Shown here: one piece after another, positions 61,325 to 64,000 of the stretch
Position numbering within the stretch: position 1 is the first letter of the stretch
How the letters are laid out: each line of letters opens with the position of its first letter
Source: Armatimonadota bacterium
GTDB lineage: Bacteria; Armatimonadota; Fimbriimonadia; Fimbriimonadales; Fimbriimonadaceae
DNA: 64,000 nucleotides
Assembly: GCA_018268395.1 (NCBI GenBank)
Contig: JAFDWQ010000009.1
Coordinates: forward strand, 353,896-417,895
Direction: 5' to 3'
Translations under genes and position numbers: made by a program
The notes under the pieces: model-generated
Database searches by the model: none
What the model saw: only the letters and a program-made list of their open reading frames with translations
Told to the model about the DNA's origin: nothing

Positions 61325-63019
61325 TCACTGCGTGTTCGATTGGAACTCGAAGAGGTCGGTCGCGATACAGAACGCGTTCGTGCTCACGGGGCCGATCGGG
61401 GCGACGGCGATCCGCGCTTTGAGCCGGGTCGTTCCGGACTGGAAGTACCGTCCGACGTTCGTATAGGTGCGAGTGAACGACCTGATTCCCGTGAACAAGG
61501 GATCGTTGTTCGTGACGGTCCAGGTCCCGGTCTGCCAGTTGTAGAGTTGGAGCACGATGCCGAGTCCGGGCGTACTTGCGCGCGCCCTGGCCCGGAGAGT
61601 GACGTCTGTGACGTTCGGGTTGACGTCGTTGATCGGGAACTCTGTGTCCAACTCATAGATGATGGGCCTGGTCGTCAGGTTCGGGACGACGAACTTGCAG
61701 ACCGTGTACTCGTCACCGTCTTCTTGGGCCAGAGACGCGGCGTTGCCGGCCGTCCGCCATCCGATGCGGAGAGTGGCCGAATCTGGCGGGACGTGAAAAT
61801 ACTGCGTCGTCCGCCAGGCCAATCCAAAGTCGTCCAGTCCGTCGTTCGTCCCTCCGACCGCGACGACCTGCAATCTGCTGTTGACAGCGAGTCCCGTCAA
61901 GGACTCGCTCGTTCCTTGAAAGGTGCCCAGAGCGTTCTCCCACATGGAACGTCCGCGAGGGTCGAAACAGAACACCTTCATGTCACCGAACGTGTCGAGC
62001 GACTCGTCCGTCGTTCCGATCAACGCGTTTCCGAACCGGTCCAGTTCAAGTTCGATCCTGGCGAAGGGCGAAAGGTTCTCCGGTTCGGTGTGGCCCCACT
62101 TTTGGACAAGGGCGCCCGAATAGCCTTGGACCAAGAGGTCGTCGACGGACTCGGCATCGACCACATAAAGGGTGTCCGACGGTTCGTGGTACGCGATCTT
62201 GGCCTCGCTCGACGTCGCGTCCGTCTGGACGTTCCCTAGGGCGTTCAGGTCTCCGTCGAACTTATGGACTTTGCCAAGCCCGTCGCAGACAAAGACTTCG
62301 TTCTGAGAATCCGCGGCGATGTCGACCGGGACGGAAAGAGCGTTCAGCTGGAACCTGGCGTGCTCGGTCCCGTCAGTGTTGAAGACGATGACCAGGGGCG
62401 CGCCCGTCTGCACGGTGTCCGTCCCGCACGCGGCAAGCCGTCCGTTCGGCAAGACGACAAAGTGAGGATCATAGAGCGTCGAACTGCTCCACCGGACCGT
62501 CAGGTCTGGCCTGTAGGCGATCAACGTGTAGGTGAATCCCCACAGCACGGTCAACTTCAAAGAAGCGTAGATCTTCCCATCGGGGGCGACGTCCAGCGCC
62601 GCCACGAAATCATGGATATCGGTGCTAGCTGGGGCCGAATCTGTCTCGACTCCCTGAGCGTCGATACGCCGGACCGTCGCCGCGTTCGTCGAATCGACGT
62701 CTATGACGGCGACGGTCCCTCCAGGCTCTACAGCCAACCGGACCGAATTTGGATTGAAGGCGTTGTTCTCGTACGTCCAACGGGTCGCCCCGTTCGGGCC
62801 CCAGCATCGGACCACCGTCTTTCGGTCCAGTGACTGTTCCTGAACCGTCGTACAAGCGACGAAGTCGCCGTCTGGCAAGGCCCGAACGTTGGACCACCCG
62901 TTCATGCCGTTGAGGCGGTTGGCGGTCTTGTTCGTCCAAAGCGTGACCGGTTGTGCGGAAGCCAAGGTGGCACCCGCAATGGACGCTAGGATACAGGTCG
63001 ATCGGAACGTCTTCGGCAT
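61325..63019 (-). CDS. Secreted repeat protein with C-terminal beta-sandwich module
   Basis: This encodes 564 residues from the ATG at 63019, with a signal peptide ending near ATLASA. Residues about 40-400 hold repeated strands of a quinoprotein/NHL-like propeller (e.g. VALPVDIAADSQNEVFVCDG-like units and FGDMKVFCFDPRGRSMW). The C-terminal about 160 residues form a sandwich with IVLQLYNWQTGTW at its core, resembling the extra module of the protein at 16777-18792. The function is unknown. It is the first gene downstream of the TPP riboswitch, about 160 bases away. Confidence 0.72.
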   Translation of the reverse strand: MPKTFRSTCILASIAGATLASAQPVTLWTNKTANRLNGMNGWSNVRALPDGDFVACTTVQEQSLDRKTVVRCWGPNGATRWTYENNAFNPNSVRLAVEPGGTVAVIDVDSTNAATVRRIDAQGVETDSAPASTDIHDFVAALDVAPDGKIYASLKLTVLWGFTYTLIAYRPDLTVRWSSSTLYDPHFVVLPNGRLAACGTDTVQTGAPLVIVFNTDGTEHARFQLNALSVPVDIAADSQNEVFVCDGLGKVHKFDGDLNALGNVQTDATSSEAKIAYHEPSDTLYVVDAESVDDLLVQGYSGALVQKWGHTEPENLSPFARIELELDRFGNALIGTTDESLDTFGDMKVFCFDPRGRSMWENALGTFQGTSESLTGLAVNSRLQVVAVGGTNDGLDDFGLAWRTTQYFHVPPDSATLRIGWRTAGNAASLAQEDGDEYTVCKFVVPNLTTRPIIYELDTEFPINDVNPNVTDVTLRARARASTPGLGIVLQLYNWQTGTWTVTNNDPLFTGIRSFTRTYTNVGRYFQSGTTRLKARIAVAPIGPVSTNAFCIATDLFEFQSNTQ

Positions 63020-63176
63020 GTCGGTTTCACAGGCGTGCCTTGCAAGTGCAAGGACGATGGCCTGCATTCTGCCGATGTGCCGTCACAAGAACGTCAAGGG
63101 AAGGAATCCTTAGGTCGACCTCACGACGGCACGGACGCGCCGGCTCCCGTCCGCAGGAACGCTGAAAGGCAAACGG

Positions 63177-63284
63177 AAAAAGGGGCTGCGCACGTATCCC
63201 GACGCTGGCATGAACCAGATCCGGTCATAAGGGTCTCCTCGATCGAGGACTCTCAGCCTTTCGGCTCCCCTGGGTGAACAGCCC
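63177..63284 (-). promoter_or_regulatory. TPP (THI-box) riboswitch
   Basis: Read on the minus strand, this has the conserved TPP aptamer parts in order. GGGGAGCCGAAAGGCTGAGA carries the CUGAGA element (63256-63249). A P3 hairpin TCCTCGATCGAGGA follows. GACCGGATCTGG (GATCTGG at 63221-63215) comes next, then ATGCCAGCG (63211-63203) and GTCGGGA. P1 is closed by GGGCTG (63284-63279) with CAGCCC (63188-63183), with an inner CAC/GTG. Five T residues follow directly (63181-63177). Deviations from consensus are minor (GTCGGGA for GTAGGGA). The rest of the 327-base gap 63020-63346 holds no convincing gene. Confidence 0.92.
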
Positions 63285-63346
63285 GTACCCACCTAGACGC
63301 TGTCTCCACCGACGGCGTTCCCATCGAGTGGCCGATGTTCCAGAAA

Positions 63347-63838
63347 TCAATTGTCTTCGGTCTCGTGACCCATCAGGTGACGGACGGAATAGACCTGTCC
63401 CGTGTGATACGCCACATGGAACACCTGGTACTGCACGACGTTCCCCCAAGTCCCCCACTGCCCCGGGCACGGTTCGTCCTTTTGCTTTCCGGCGACGGCC
63501 GTTTTCGCCGCATCGTGCGCGCGCATGACTTCCGACCAGACCGCTTCCGTGCCCAGGTCCAGCCTGGTTGCAGCCTCGACGTTCGACGTGTAGTACCGGA
63601 ACGCATGGTCGATCAGCGGGCTTTTGAACGGCAAATGCTCGAGGTCCGGTTTCTCAGCCCCTTCGCCCAGCACCCAAACGGCTTGCCAATAGGCGACGTG
63701 CGCGGCCAGTTCTCCGACGCTCAGCAGACGGGGATGGGCCCTTGTCCACAGGTCTGCGTCGGCCAATCCCTCCAAGGCGATCCCGAACTCCCGGTGCCCC
63801 TCGTCCCAAGCTTCGACGAGCGCGTCCATGGGTGACAT
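63347..63838 (-). CDS. DinB-family protein
   Basis: This encodes 163 residues from the ATG at 63838 (MSPMDALVEAW), with GGTGGG just upstream. The four-helix DinB-like pattern is visible, with metal-ligand histidines in VGELAAHVAYWQ and FHVAYHTGQVYSVRHLMG. DinB/YfiT-like proteins include thiol transferases and stress proteins; which applies here is unknown. The TPP riboswitch begins about 60 bases after its stop. Confidence 0.8.
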   Translation of the reverse strand: MSPMDALVEAWDEGHREFGIALEGLADADLWTRAHPRLLSVGELAAHVAYWQAVWVLGEGAEKPDLEHLPFKSPLIDHAFRYYTSNVEAATRLDLGTEAVWSEVMRAHDAAKTAVAGKQKDEPCPGQWGTWGNVVQYQVFHVAYHTGQVYSVRHLMGHETEDN

Positions 63839-63865
63839 CCCACCAGTATACACGTTTCTACCTTT

Positions 63866-64000
63866 TCAGATCCGCGTCGACGATCGAACGTTATGGACCG
63901 AAGAGCCGGCAGCTTCGAACATGGCGTGAAACGCGACCGACCGCAATCCGCAGGAGTCAGGGTGAACGTCGGGGTGGATGGTGGGCGGTACAGGACTTGA
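63866..64000 (-). CDS. Possible C-terminal end of a protein (cut by window edge)
   Basis: This minus-strand frame is open from the window edge to a TGA at 63868-63866 and would give a 44-residue C-terminus ending HNVRSSTRI. The composition is protein-like (HPDVHPDSCGLRSVAFHAMF), but it is too short to assign. It lies 27 bases before the DinB start, consistent with an upstream gene on the same strand. Confidence 0.35.
   Translation of the reverse strand, partial: SSPVPPTIHPDVHPDSCGLRSVAFHAMFEAAGSSVHNVRSSTRI

Noticed and set aside
63110..63292. 60-codon minus-strand ORF in the gap before the secreted-protein gene
   Set aside because: It is simply the translation of the TPP riboswitch and its flank.
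1..64000. CRISPR arrays, insertion sequences or prophage
   Set aside because: No regularly spaced repeats, transposase, integrase or phage structural genes were seen.

Overview
The window is GC-rich (roughly 60-65% by eye) and densely coded on both strands. It comes from a diderm-type bacterium: it has a predicted outer-membrane beta-barrel protein, several lipoproteins, a flagellar export chaperone (FliS) and many large secreted proteins. Together with a proteasome-type ring ATPase, paired GH172 (DUF2961) enzymes, a Ro60 protein and frequent GTG/TTG starts with 4-base overlaps, this fits Armatimonadota (Fimbriimonadia-like). That placement is an inference from gene content; no 16S or marker comparison was possible. 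I see no prophage, insertion sequence, CRISPR array or plasmid function.

Layout. 1-15 kb: end of an unknown gene, a DUF5916 barrel protein, an O-methyltransferase, DNA polymerase I, a TfoX-N protein, an ARC/Mpa-like AAA ATPase, a CBS-GGDEF protein, a divergent DnaA-like ATPase, a tetraheme cytochrome/metallophosphatase fusion with a DUF1573 protein, and prfB with an intact programmed +1 frameshift site. 15-24 kb: two tandem secreted paralogues, fliS with a FliT-like gene, gap, and two GH172 genes flanking a small lipoprotein. 23.8-26.2 kb: a structured non-coding stretch, a Y RNA with a tRNA-like domain, and the Ro60 gene directly after it. 26-40 kb: a GH78-like enzyme, a beta-helix protein, a TauE/SafE exporter, an ankyrin lipoprotein, tRNA-Arg(TCT), a phosphoesterase, a secreted zinc protease, two tandem Gfo/Idh/MocA genes and a MASE1-type hybrid histidine kinase. 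40-47 kb: a tight minus-strand run of S15 peptidase, lipoprotein archaemetzincin, M50B peptidase, SPFH protein, small membrane protein and prfA. 47-57.5 kb: a SulP transporter, beta-helix protein, ribose-type ABC permease and binding protein without an ATPase, a DUF4142 protein, a GH127 enzyme and a 933-residue secreted protein. 57.5-64 kb: a thioredoxin-fold protein, a copper operon (csoR-copA) with its operator, a secreted repeat protein preceded by a TPP riboswitch, and a DinB-like protein.

The two most notable signals are non-coding. First, a Y RNA at about 24396-24585 ends only 26 bases before the Ro60 start codon. It carries the bulged Ro60-binding helix and a tRNA-like domain in permuted order (T arm, then acceptor, then D arm). 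Second, a TPP riboswitch on the minus strand at about 63177-63284 has no thiamin gene downstream; the next gene encodes a secreted protein. Other points of interest are the DnaA-like ATPase, the T7-type tyrosine in the Pol I O helix, the peptidase/SPFH cluster and repeated tandem duplication of accessory genes.

Functionally the window mixes housekeeping genes (polA, prfA, prfB, gap, tRNA-Arg) with a carbohydrate-scavenging and cell-surface repertoire (GH172, GH78, GH127, beta-helix proteins, sugar ABC components) and stress or metal handling (Ro60/Y RNA, CsoR/CopA, peptidases).
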